Source: Cololabis saira (Eukaryota; Chordata; Actinopteri; Beloniformes; Belonidae). From it: a DNA stretch of 64,000 nucleotides. The notes under the pieces are model-generated. The model did not search any database. It was not told the origin of the DNA and saw only the letters and a program-made list of their open reading frames with translations. The stretch lies in NCBI RefSeq assembly GCF_033807715.1, contig NC_084596.1, positions 41,808,057-41,872,056 of the forward strand, read 5' to 3'. Positions 54,301 through 63,933 of this stretch are shown here, piece after piece (within the stretch, counting starts at the first letter, position 1; each line of letters opens with the position of its first letter). The position numbers and the translations under genes were made by a program.

Positions 54301-57300
54301 AAGAGGTAAAATAACAATAAGCACAAGTTGTTAAAAGTAAGGGCGGTAGAGTCCAGCAGGTAAGTATTTAATTTAAGAGTACTCGTCAGTAAACAGTAAT
54401 GTTTTTAGGGCTGATTTAAAGGATCTACAGTTGGAGCAGACCTCAGGTCTACAGGAAGTTTGTTCCACCGGTGAGGAGCAGAATAACTGAACGCTGCCTC
54501 ACCTTGCAGTTTTCAATTTAAATCACAATCTCATCACAAGCCTCTTAAAAAAAGAAAAAAAGAAAATGAAGTTATATATGTGATACACAACCTATTGCAT
54601 AAAGGTATTTTCTTGCTTTTCTTCTTGGCCGCATCTTGGCTGGTTGCAGCTGACTGTACATCTTGTTTTCCTTCGGAGACTTTGTGACTTCGGTGTATTC
54701 CTTCAGCAGAGTCTGCAGCGCCACACGCAGGCTGAAGTCTGTAATACCTTTTAGTTAGAGAACATGGAGAAAAAAATGTTTCTTGTGGTTTGGGCTGATG
54801 TCCAAAATGTGCAAAATGTGACTAATTTGATTTAGAAAAAAACAATACAAATATATATTACAGAAAAAAACAAACGAAAATGAAAAAGCATATGTTGCTT
54901 CTTTAAATCCTCTTTTTTTCTCTACTGTTCATTTTGTCTAGCAAGTTTTCCCAACAGAGATATTGTGGTTCAGGTTTTGTGGCTTGTTTTTTCTCTCCCT
55001 AACCACCTCATGGACATTTTACTTTACAGTGTGCTATATTTTGAAACAAATATAATAATAATAATAATGACTTGGATTTATATAGCGCCCTTCTAGGCAC
55101 CCAGAGCGCTTTACAGAAATCATTATTCATCCATACACATTCTCTCCAGTGGTGGTAAGCTACATGGTAGCCACAGCTGCCCTGGGGCAGACTGACGGAA
55201 GCGTGGCTGCCATATCGCGCCTAACGGCCCCTCCGACCACCACCAACATTCATACACATTCAAACACATTCACACGGGGCAAGCTGGGTAAGGTGTCTTG
55301 CCCAAGGACACTACGACAGCAAACTGGGACAGAGCGGGATTCGAACCGCCGACCTTCCGATCATTGGACGACCCGCTCTACCACCTGAGCTACTGCCGCC
55401 CACATTAAGTGGGCGGCACTTAATATAAACCACATTAAGTGCAAGCATGTCATTTTTCATTGTTCCTTACCTTCTATGTATTTGAATAATCTCTGCGGGG
55501 AAAGCAGAGGGAAACGGACTGCTTCCAACACCTCCACAACATGTTTTTTCCTCTTTGTCACATCATGGAGAACCCAGTCCATAGCTGCAGTAAACACCTG
55601 GTACTCATCCTCAATCCTCAACTCCTCACTTCTCAAAAGCCTCACTATCTGATCCTTTGAAAGGCCCCTGAACTCGTCAGTGACACACACCTAAAGGGAG
55701 CAGGAAGGAGAGACGATCGGTAAACATCACCACCAGATCCAATATGAAGATGCTTTGCAAAAACATAAAAGTCTCACACATTTAAAGCAGCACTATGTAA
55801 CTTTTCCACCTTAATATCATATTTCATCATCATCATTGTGATGGTACATCAACTTCCAACAGGTTTAATGAACCTCTGTCATGGTCTGAGGGGTCTGTGT
55901 CGCCTTCACTGGCACTATGTAACTTTGAGGAGCATGGTAGGAACCCTGCCACACTAAAAAAACTACACATTTTTACGGCTTTGACTGCTTTACGGCATAC
56001 GTCACTTCCCCCTCCTTCCCGATTAGTAGTCGAGACGAAAATGGGCGGGGCTTGGAGCGCAGAGCTCAGGAGAAGCTGGTGTTGAGCTAAACCCGGAGCT
56101 GGTATGTGTCTGTATCATAACAATTCTGTCTCTTGTTTTATCCCCGTAAATCCCCATCGGTCGGACATCCCTGCTCCTCGTCTTACAGCTCACGCCAGCG
56201 AGTGAACGCCGGTGTCGTTCCAAAAAGTGATTGCCTGCCAGAATCAGATTTTTCCCCTGAAAATGGGTCTTTTTACCTGCTAAAAATTGATTGAATGCCA
56301 AATACAGTTAATGAAAGGTTGTTTCTACCTAAATATGATTTGATCTCCTTCTTGAGCTTCATAATATAAACACTAGAGCTCACAGGATTGCTTTTAACTC
56401 TCTTTTCTTTGCCTCCTCCGATAAAACTTTTATTTTCTTCGGCCATGATACCAGCTTCTGCTGAGCTCTGCGCTCCACGCCCCGCCCAGCTTTGGTGTGG
56501 ACTACGAATCGGGAAGGAGGGGGAAGTGACGTATGCCGTAAAGCAGTCAAAGCCGTAAAAATGTGTAGTTTTTTTAGTGTGGAAGGGTTCCTACCATGCT
56601 CCTCAAAGTTACATAGTGCCAGTGAAGGTGATACAGACCCCTCAGACCATGACAGAGGTTCATTAAACCTGTTGGAAGTTGATGTTCCATCACAATGACT
56701 CTGGAAATATTATAGTAAGGTGGAAATGTTACATAGTGCTGCTTTAAATCGTGCCTTGCAAATATAAACTAAGCTTGCATTTATGGGGGAACCTTTTTGA
56801 TAACCTTATGAAATGTCACAATGGTTTTATTTTTCATTCACAATTGAATTAATCTTTTTACCGAGATCATGTTCTGATGATGGGAGAGTTGCTTCCATGG
56901 TTGATACTAGGCATGGTGGGGGCATTTTTACCGTTGCATTTATCACTCTGGAACAAGGTAAACCTGGAGTCATCAGAACACTCCAGAATCTGGTCTTTAT
57001 ACTTTGATTTTTTTTGCTTGCAATTTTAGTATTTTCAGTAACTGCAGCTAATCAATAACAAAAATTTGCTGAAACAGTGTTAAAAAAAACACACACACAA
57101 AAACACTGTTACCAGTGAATGTGTCTACTGATATATGGGTCAATGACGTTACACCTATATTTTCTGAAAAACTGATTTTTTTTTTCAATTCAAAAAAGGT
57201 TTAAATGGATAAAAGAAAATCCAAATATATATGAACTACCTGTCCCACATATGGACTCACTTGAATTTTACAAAAAATACTAGTCATTTGGGATTTTGTT

Positions 57301-59208
57301 GTTGTTTTAAACGTCATAATGTCATGTGGTGCGACCGTCCGACCATGACTCTTATTTTGAAAACTTTTTTTGAAATCACTCTAAATGTTTTTAAATCAAT
57401 CTTCTGCCCTATCTGGCATGATTTCAGAAGTGTCTTGTAGTATATAAGATGTATACACATTTATATTTATATTTCCATCATAATATAAAAAACAAAGTTT
57501 GACTGATGATGTCCATTTTGTGAAATATCATGTGGCGCAACCATTAAAACAACAACCATTTTTGTATAATAATGAAAACTTGTAAAAAAAAAAGATGTCA
57601 AGATGTTAAGGAAATTAATTCATTTTAATATAAATCATGGTTGCATCACATGACCTTTTTTAAGGCTAGTGCCAAATCATCTTGACAAAAAAACTCTGAA
57701 ATCACTTAATTTAAAAGTTTTATATGAATTTATGTGTACAAAACATTCTTAATGTTTGAACTACTGCAATAGATATTCAGTTTTTTATTATTTTGAAATT
57801 GACCTGTTGAAAATCCTTATTCGTCATTGACCCATATCAAGAAGCACTCCAGTACATTTCCAGCGTGAGGCTCTTATCCATTTGCTCTGTTGAGACTGTG
57901 TATAATGTGAAAAATGACTTATATGAACATACCTCTAAGAAATGAACGTAGATGTAGTTCTCAGCAAATTCGAGCATATGGAGGCAACCGATCTGCTCCA
58001 GGAACTGGAAGATGCCGACACAGTTTAATGGGTCCATGTGATCCTTGAGAAACTCCCCACATATGGAGACCACCTCGTTCAGCTGCAGCATGTCTGCTGC
58101 AATCATGATCTCCTGAACGTTCTCTACAGTCACACTGATTGTCCCTAACGGGGGGAAAAACAAGATATATATGGGTCAATGACGAATAAGGATTTTCAAC
58201 AGGTCAATTTTAAAATAATAAAAAAAAAAGAATATTTATTGCAGTAGTTCAAACATTAAAAATGTTGTGTACACATAAATTCATGTAAAGATTTTAAATT
58301 AAGTGATTTCAGAGTTTTTTGTCAAGATGAATTGGCACTAGCCTTTAAAAAGTTAATGTGGTGCAACCATGATTCATATTTAAATTAATTAATTTGACAT
58401 CTTGACATCTTTTTTTTTACAAGTTTTCAGTATTATACAAAAATGGTTGTTTTTTTTAATGGTTGCGCCACATGATATTTCATAAAATGGACATCATCAG
58501 TCAAACTTTGTTTGTATATTATGATGGAAATATAAATACAAATGTGTTGCAATCTTACACACTACAAGACATTTCAGAAATAATACCAGATAGGGCAGAA
58601 GATTGATTTAAATACATTTAGAGTGATTTCAAAAAAAGTTTTCAAACCAAGAGTCCTGGTGGGACGGTCGCACCACATGACATTTTGACGCTTAAAACAA
58701 CAACAAAATCCCAAATAACTAGTATTTTTTGTAAAATTCAAGTGAGTCCATATATGGGACAGGTAGTTCATATATCTGGTATTTTCTTTATCCATTTAAA
58801 CCTTTTTTGAATTGAAAAAAAATCAGTTTTTCAGAAAATATAGGCGTCACGTCATTGACCCATTTCCATTCAGAAAACGGCGGTAATGTACACTGACTTT
58901 TAAAGATGTTAATATTCATGCCGACCTGTGTATATGAAGTCCAGCAAAATCTCAAAGATTTCCGTGCCCACTCCGATGATTTGAATCTCCTCTTTCTCCG
59001 CCTCCCTCATCCCCCCTGAGAACAGGGCTGAGAAGTAGGGGCTGCTGGCGGCGAGCACCAGCCGGTGCACCCTGAACACCTGCCCTCCTACTTTGAGTCC
59101 CACGTCGCAGAAGTCGCTGCGAAGACGCAGCTTGTTGATCTGGGCCAGGATGAGTCTGGCGTAGCGGTCTGAAGCCATCACAGCCTGCTCACATCCCGGG
59201 GTTGCCAT
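42094..59208 (-). CDS. ipp: ipp: BTB-BACK-Kelch protein (KLHL27-type)
   Basis: Nine coding exons join in frame: 59208-58926, 58144-57933, 55690-55471, 54747-54592, 53997-53830, 53724-53587, 47630-47508, 43403-43183, 42318-42094. The product is 581 residues; human IPP is 584. Order: BTB domain about 20-125 (LILAQINKLRLRSDFCDVGL, HRLVLAASSPYFSALFSGGM), BACK about 130-240, six Kelch repeats from about 285 (ARKYLYAIGGYTRLQGGRWS, SLHQARSGLGVAVLEGMIYV, VPRYYFGCCELQG, NNYIYAVGGWNE). The family binds actin or acts as a CUL3 adaptor; for IPP actin association is reported, a family-level statement here. Start chosen at 59208 because GCCATGG fits and MATPGCEQ lines up with human MANEDCPK; an in-frame ATG at 59244 adds 12 residues. 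Confidence 0.95.
42372..43140. mobile_element. PIF/Harbinger-like element, family B copy 2
   Basis: GGGCCGGATTCACCAATATT and TTTTGTGAATCTGGCCC ends; flanks CTG on the left and CAG on the right. It has the same Myb-like remnant (ACATGGAGAAGGAGAAAAAG) as copy 1. It fills most of the last ipp intron (42319-43182). Confidence 0.75.
43183..43403 (-). CDS. ipp: ipp coding exon 8
   Basis: FIYVIGGVSDEGMELRSAEV.. to GGWNEALGALETVEKYCPEE; a Kelch repeat pair. Acceptor CTTCTCAG, donor GTAAAG. Confidence 0.96.
44035..47255. mobile_element. 3.2-kb hAT-like element with about 650-bp internal inverted arms
   Basis: Exact 8-bp duplication GTGTGTGG (44027-44034, 47256-47263). Ends CAGTTTTATTATCG and ACTATTATAACCCTG. 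Arms 44240-44895 and 46354-47000 are near-identical in inverted orientation (for example CACCGGAAGCTGGAATTTAC against GTAAATGCCAGCTTCCGGTG). The 1.45-kb loop holds a family R palindrome and no recognised transposase. Confidence 0.85.
45591..45732. repeat. Family R CpG-rich palindromic MITE, copy 2
   Basis: AGGCTGATTTATGGTTCCGC pairs with GCGGAACCATAAATCAGCCT; the centre is CGTTCGGTGACCG. Confidence 0.9.
47508..47630 (-). CDS. ipp: ipp coding exon 7
   Basis: GWIGSEIGKTMERYDPEENR.. to VPRYYFGCCELQ. Donor GTTTGT is weak. Transposon sequence (A-rich, 47467-47493) begins about 15 nt past the donor. Confidence 0.95.
47640..48419. other. ipp intron, no recognised feature
   Basis: Unique-looking sequence, nothing recognised. 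Confidence 0.4.
48420..49117. mobile_element. hAT-like element with GATGGGCGGTATGGAC end, containing a long microsatellite
   Basis: Left GGGATGGGCGGTATGGACTA and right CGGTAAAATATCACCCATTC are inverted. Inside are the (CCTT)n tract and a family R remnant (TTTAACGCAGAACCATAAATC). Confidence 0.6.
48669..48976. repeat. (CCTT)n microsatellite, about 77 units
   Basis: About 308 bp of uninterrupted tetranucleotide repeat. Open frames across it are artefacts. Confidence 0.98.
49118..49605. other. ipp intron with an unexplained open stretch
   Basis: A plus-strand frame at about 49146-49400 (ITPEERERLKIKPQILLLVP..) looks somewhat protein-like, but I recognise no family. Possibly an old pseudogene fragment. 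Confidence 0.25.
49614..50282. mobile_element. hAT-like MITE with CAGGGGTGGAAAGTAAC ends
   Basis: Exact 8-bp duplication GTGAAAAT (49606-49613, 50283-50290). Right end TACTTTTTCCACCTCTG. Rich in TACTTTTACTCGAGTA motifs. Confidence 0.9.
50400..51235 (+). mobile_element. LINE-type 3' UTR fragment with GAATTGAATT tail
   Basis: The sequence matches the style of abundant fish LINE 3' ends (ACCTCCCATGATGCACCTCT.., AAAGGGGAGATTTTTC) and ends AAATTGAATTGAATT. No ORF recognised. Confidence 0.5.
51240..52780. other. ipp intron, no recognised feature
   Basis: Possible old LINE pieces near 51290-51550, not assignable. Otherwise nothing seen. Confidence 0.35.
52790..53480. mobile_element. hAT-like MITE, family A copy 3
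   Basis: Ends CAGAGGTGTTAAAAG and TTACTTGACACCTCTG. Octamers TTTCTGTA and TATCTGTA flank it (7 of 8 match). Confidence 0.85.
53587..53724 (-). CDS. ipp: ipp coding exon 6
   Basis: EKDSMIFDCTERYDPVTKQW.. to HGALYAL. Acceptor CCCCGTAG, donor GTAAGG. Confidence 0.95.
53830..53997 (-). CDS. ipp: ipp coding exon 5
   Basis: GYTRLQGGRWSDSRALSCVE.. to EGMIYVVG, nearly identical to human over SLHQARSGLGV. Acceptor GCGACAG, donor GTGAGA. Confidence 0.96.
54083..54520 (-). mobile_element. Interspersed retroelement-like repeat
   Basis: AAGTTTATTTATATAGCACA.. with AAGTGCTTTACAT and, further on, GTTTGTTCCACCGGTGAGGA, phrases common in fish retroelement 3' regions. Family not assigned. It sits in the intron after ipp exon 4. 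Confidence 0.5.
54592..54747 (-). CDS. ipp: ipp coding exon 4
   Basis: ITDFSLRVALQTLLKEYTEV.., SPKENK, then RPRRKARKYLYAI. Acceptor AACTAAAAG is pyrimidine-poor; donor GTTGTG is weak. The protein match fixes both. Confidence 0.93.
55053..55402 (-). mobile_element. tRNA-derived SINE, copy 2
   Basis: Same head (TAGCTCAGGTGG, GGTTCGAATCCC), body and ATTATT tail as at 8013-8360. About 95% alike by eye. It lies 69 bp downstream of ipp exon 3. Confidence 0.9.
55471..55690 (-). CDS. ipp: ipp coding exon 3
   Basis: VCVTDEFRGLSKDQIVRLLR.., DEYQVFTAAMDWV, FPLLSPQRLFKYIE: the BACK domain core. Acceptor CCCTTTAG, donor GTAAGG. Confidence 0.96.
55780..56749. mobile_element. Foldback element with about 300-bp inverted ends
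   Basis: Arms 55780-56085 and 56455-56749 pair (TTTAAAGCAGCACTATGTAA against TTACATAGTGCTGCTTTAAA, with indels). The loop is about 370 bp. No coding remnant recognised. Confidence 0.85.
57133..57837 (+). mobile_element. MITE family D copy 2
   Basis: Inverted ends ATATGGGTCAATGACG and CGTCATTGACCCATAT. Same orientation as copy 1, opposite to copy 3. It ends 95 bp past the donor of ipp exon 2. Confidence 0.9.
57933..58144 (-). CDS. ipp: ipp coding exon 2
   Basis: TISVTVENVQEIMIAADMLQ.., LNCVGIFQFLEQIGCLHMLE and YIYVHFLE: end of BTB and start of BACK. 212 nt, so skipping would shift the frame. Acceptor CCCCCCGTTAG, donor GTATGT. Family D copies flank it closely on both sides. Confidence 0.96.
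58165..58863 (-). mobile_element. MITE family D copy 3 (inverted)
   Basis: Inverted relative to copy 2 along its full length. It starts 20 bp upstream of the ipp exon 2 acceptor, so the branch point may be within it. Confidence 0.9.
58926..59208 (-). CDS. ipp: ipp coding exon 1
   Basis: MATPGCEQAVMASDRYARLI.. to EILLDFIYT: BTB domain. Donor GTCGGC. The same exon continues upstream to about 59334 (acceptor TTTATTTAG) as 5' UTR with short upstream frames. Confidence 0.95.
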
Positions 59209-59389
59209 GGCAGCCGCAGCGCCGCCACCGGTGGATGTTGACATTGAGATGGAAGACCTGGCTGCTGGGGCGGATCTGCGTTACCATGGAGACCACTATC
59301 CCTTCCCCTCTAGGACTTTCAGCATGTGATGGACCTAAATAATAAATAAATATATTATTATTTTTAACAGCAAGAGAGATATCTTTAAG

Positions 59390-60700
59390 CATATTTTATA
59401 AAGCTCTGTGTTTCACACCCCCGGTTGGGTTGGACAAGCTTAAAGGCACATGGGAGAAGGAGCTAAACATCATAATTGATGATGAAGAATGGAAGGATGT
59501 ATGGAGACAGGCTAAATCAATTTCAGTTTGCAATCGGGCCCAAGCGATACAGTTTAAAATTATACACAGAATGCACATATCCCCCAACCGTAGACATCAC
59601 TTCAATCCTTCTCTCACCCATGTGCCTTAAATGCAAGATAGAAATTGGTCCCCTAACTCATTTTTTTTGGTCATGTTGTAAACTGCAGGTGTATTGGTCT
59701 GATGTGCTGTCTGAAATAGAAAAGATATTGTGTTTAAAGCTGGAGATGGATCCCGTATCTCTTGTACTGGGGGTCCCGAGGCAACACTTGACATTAAAAA
59801 ACATAATCGGAGGCTGTATTGTATTCTTACCTATGCAGCGAGGAAGCAGGGCTGGGCGATATATCGAGATTTTAATATATATCGATATATTTTCAATGTT
59901 AGTCAAGGTTAGTTTTCCTGGCACAAAATCTGTAAAATGTACAGTAGTTCACTTGTTGTAATTATTCTTTGAGATTTGCTCAAAGAGATGCAATATCTGT
60001 TTACATGTTTTATTTGAGATTTGCACAAATGTTTTGTTATTTGCACAACTGTCAACCTCAGTGGAAAAGTCTGCCTGTTACTGTCTACATTGTATTAATT
60101 ACAGTGTATTTTAATTTAATTGTTATGCAGGAACGGGATATTTGTTTTATTTTATTCAAGAAGCATTTTTATTCTATATATGCAGGCAGTTTATTTTTAT
60201 TTCATTTGTTTTATACATTTTGATATTGTGCAGACCTCTGTTAATAAAGGAACCTGTGTGACATTTGGCACGAGGCTTTGTATTAAAACTGACTGTTTTT
60301 TTAAGGGTTTGCCTCAGAAAAAATGAAGCTAACAGAGATGCTAACAGAGATGCTATGCTATAATGCTTTGGGGGAAACCCCAATTATGGCACAGAAAAAA
60401 TATCGATATATATCGAGTATCGCCATTCAGCTAGAAAATATCGAGATATGACTTTTGGTCCATATCGCCCAGCCCTACGAGGAAGAATATTTTATTACAG
60501 TGGATCACTGAAAAAGTACCAACAGTTAAAAGCAGAGAGAGGTGTTTGATCTGGTGCCATTAGAGAACCTTACATGTATATTACATTCAAAAACAGACCA
60601 ATTCTATAAAGTTTGGGAGCCCTACATGAACTATGTAGAGCCTGATGTCCATAATATCATGTTGCAGGGATTTTCTTGACTGGTCATACTGTACATTTTT
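59390..60700 (+). mobile_element. L1-like LINE ORF2 C-terminal fragment, split by family E copy 3
   Basis: Plus strand: LKGTWEKELNIIIDDEEWKD.., ISVCNRAQAIQFKIIHRMHI, THFFWSCCKLQVYWSDVL, and beyond the insertion NILLQWITEKVPTVK and FYKVWEPYMNYVEPDVHNIM. One frameshift before the insertion. Retroelement remnant, opposite sense to ipp. Confidence 0.8.
59847..60477. mobile_element. hAT-like element, family E copy 3
   Basis: Exact 8-bp duplication CGAGGAAG (59839-59846, 60478-60485). Ends CAGGGCTGGGCGATATATCG and CATATCGCCCAGCCCTA. Confidence 0.9.
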
Positions 60701-60824
60701 ACTGTAACCAGGATATTATTTATATGGATCTGTTTTTTTTTTTTAGTTCTGTGTTTATTCGTTTGCCCGTTTTGCTTGTTATTTCTGTGGATCATATTAT
60801 GTAATTCATTCATATCATTGTAAT

Positions 60825-61375
60825 TTGTATCAAATGGTTGAATGGACTTCACTGAGTCTAAGGAGAAAATCACATATGTTAATATTTATTGCAAAAGCAT
60901 TACTGGGTAAACTACAGCTGTACATATCCAATTTATTAAAATATTACTCTAGTAGCTATAACACTAGATCATCAGAGAAAATTCTCTTCATGGTCCCAAG
61001 CACTGGAACAGAGTTGGATAAATCAGCCTTTTCCTTTTATGCACCGCAAGCTTGGAATGAGCTACAACACATACTCAAATATTTACCCTCTCTTAACATG
61101 TTCAAACATATGTTAAAATCATTTTTCACAGAACAATTTCATTGTTTTTAATCAAGTGTCATTCTTTGTCATTAATTCGTTTTAGCTGTCTGATCCTTGT
61201 ATGTTTTATGTTTGTTTGTTTCTTGTTTTGATATGTTTTTATTTTTTTTGTAAAGTTACTTGTCCTTGTATGTATTTTCTTTTATATGACACTGAATGTA
61301 TTTTTTGCTGCCATCCTGGCAGAAGAGATATTGTATCTCAATGGGACTTTCCTGGATAAATAAAATAAAAAAATG
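60825..61375 (+). mobile_element. Rex1-like LINE 3' end
   Basis: Plus strand: LIFIAKALLGKLQLYISNLL.., NTRSSEKILFMVP and FYAPQAWNELQ, CR1/Rex1-like C terminus. The 3' end reads ATCTCAATGGGACTTTCCTG then GATAAATAAAATAAA. Confidence 0.75.
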
Positions 61376-61420
61376 TATCCATTCTTTACTTGTAAAAGTG
61401 AAAAATTAATAAAAATATTT

Positions 61421-61531
<111 letters not shown>

Positions 61532-61854
61532 ATAAAGACACAAACTGGCCACGACCTCGACATGCTGAAAACAAAGTTGTGCAACCAAAAACCTCAGCTT
61601 TGACTGAAAAACACCCGCTGATAAACATGTGAAGGCCGTCCTTCATCTTAGTCCAATTAAACAGTAAACTGCGACATTAAATAGTATATTTAAATAAATA
61701 TTAGTTATAAAAACACACCTGTTATTAGCTGCTGTTAGCAGCACATGCTAGCCACGAAACAGATCGGCTTAGTGCGTTTCATTGATTATATATAACACTC
61801 ATACGGGCTATTGACACATGACAGTTTTACCATTCAAACAACAACACCCAAGAG

Positions 61855-61960
61855 TATTACCTCCCTTAAAATGATAGATGGGACTCGAAAAGAAGGGGAA
61901 ATGTCCCTGTTTTTAGCTTGAACTCAGCGCCTGTTTACTTGTCAATCCCTGCTCCTGGAT
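61855..61960 (-). other. ipp: Possible ipp 5' UTR exon
   Basis: Unique sequence upstream of ipp with a usable minus-strand donor (GAG/GTAATA at about 61855-61860). Position only; nothing proves transcription. Confidence 0.2.
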
Positions 61961-62069
61961 CGACTACTCTGGTCTGGATCTCCAGTCCTAACTAACGATG
62001 CTCGATAACTGCACACTTTAGTTTATTTTCTTTTATTGTATTTTAACTAACTCCCTTCCTGCACCTTGA

Positions 62070-63685
62070 TGAGACTTTATTTAAACTATTCAACCCCCCT
62101 TTTTCCGCAGATCTGTATCATTCTCTCATACTACCATACATTACTTACTGTGTGGGGATTTGGGCAGTACTCGAGTTGTAAAAAGAAATCAGGGGGGGTG
62201 GTGGATTTGATCATATGGGGACAGATAATTTGTGCTGATTACAAATAATATAATATATTACAAATAATAGCACTGACCAAAACACCTGCAGAAATACTGC
62301 AGGAATGACATAGCAGCAGTTAAATGCAGCCTTCTGTAAGCTTTAAATATCCACTGGGCTTACATCAAATACATCAAAACACAACAATAAAAAACAGTTT
62401 TCTGAACTTATCAATATGACTCTGTCCTTCACAGGATAAGTAAAATGGATCACTGCAAAAACTCAAAATCTTAACATGGATATTTGTCTTATTTCTAGTT
62501 AAAATGTCTCATTTTAGTAAAAAAAAAAATCTCATTACACTTAAAACAAGACTCATCACTGGAAAAAAAAAACAACAATTTTCACCTGTTTCAAGTAGAT
62601 TTTGACTTAAAATAAGTAGAAAAATCTGCCAGTGGAACAAGATTTTATTGGTTGTAATGAGAAGATAAATCTTGTCCCATTGGCAGATTTTTCTACTTAT
62701 TTCAAGTGAAAATGTACTTGAAACCGGTGAAAATTGTCAAATAAGTTATTTTTCTGGTGTTATTTTTCTGGTGATGACTCTAAATGTTGAAATAGCAGTA
62801 AAACCACATTCATTGATGAAATGAAATAAGGGATGGAAAGGGGGGATGGCAGTTTTACAGGGAGGATAATTTGGACGGTTTTTATTTCAGGGGGGGTACC
62901 ATCTCCCCTCATCCCCCCTCAACTCCACTACTGGATTTGGGGGAACTCATATAAAACAATTATAAATCCAATTTTTCTGCTCCAAAAAAGAGCAATCAGA
63001 GTTATCAACAGAGCTGATTATCGGAAACCAACAAATACATTATTTATTAATTTATCAGATGCTCAAATTTAATGAACTTGTTGATTTCAAAATATCACAG
63101 TTGATGTACAAGGCTTATAATAATCTGTTGCCAAACTGTATTCAGAAGCTGTTTCAGCAAAGACAAAGTGTATATGAACTAAGAGGAATGTATGTTCACA
63201 AAAAACAAAGAACAGAACGGAGGTCAAACATAGATGTGTTTCAGTTTATGGGGTTAATCTGTGGAATGTTTTGGAAATGAAAATTAAAGAATGCAGTACA
63301 TACCAAATATTCAAAAAAGTATTAAAGAACAAGATGCTCATTAAGTATAGTGTGTGCAAGTGTTTATGCAAGTGTCAAAAGTTAAATAGATAATAGGTTT
63401 ATACAGTATATTGAATGTTTTCAATATACAAAAAGTATATGAAATTTTTTTCTTTTAATTGATTTACTGCTCTGTATTGGTATATGTAGGAGCTGGCAGA
63501 AATTGATTATAAAAGGGTAATAATAAGCCAAGCTTCAGCCTACACCTATTCAGTTTTTTTCTTGTTTATATATTCTGGTCTAATGCAAGGTTAGCATTAA
63601 CTTCATGTTTATTTGTTGTTTTGAATTCTGAATTGAATTCTTAATTTGGAAATGACCGAAATAAAATAAATAAACAAAATAAACC
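62070..63685 (+). mobile_element. L2-like LINE 3' end, split by a hAT-like element
   Basis: Plus strand: LPYITYCVGIWG before the insertion and NSYKTIINPIFLLQKRAIRV.., FKISQLMYKAYNNLLPNCIQ and SVYELRGMYVHKKQR after it. 3' end AATGACCGAAATAAAATAAA. Confidence 0.8.
62165..62933. mobile_element. hAT-like element with CAGTACTCGAG ends, copy 2
   Basis: Exact 8-bp duplication GATTTGGG (62157-62164, 62934-62941). Ends CAGTACTCGAGTTG and CAACTCCACTACTG. It contains a family C palindrome from about 62452. Confidence 0.92.
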
Positions 63686-63788
63686 AGAAAGACCTCACGG
63701 TGAAAGATAGTCGGGGTTTTCAGTCAAACACACCACCAGGTGGCGCTGTGGCCCTTGATCGAGCAGAGAAACCTCGAGAGCAGTTTTA

Positions 63789-63933
63789 AAGGCTGATTTA
63801 TGGTTCCGCGTTACACCGACGCAGAGCCTACGGCGTAGGGAACGCGGCAACGCACTACGTACCTTGCGCGTCGCCGCGTACCCTGCGCCGAGGTATACGC
63901 CGTCGATTTAACGCGGAACCATAAATCATGCTT
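63789..63933. repeat. Family R CpG-rich palindromic MITE, copy 3
   Basis: AGGCTGATTTATGGTTCCGC pairs with GCGGAACCATAAATCATGCT; rich in GACGCAGAGCCTACGGCGTA words. Confidence 0.9.
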
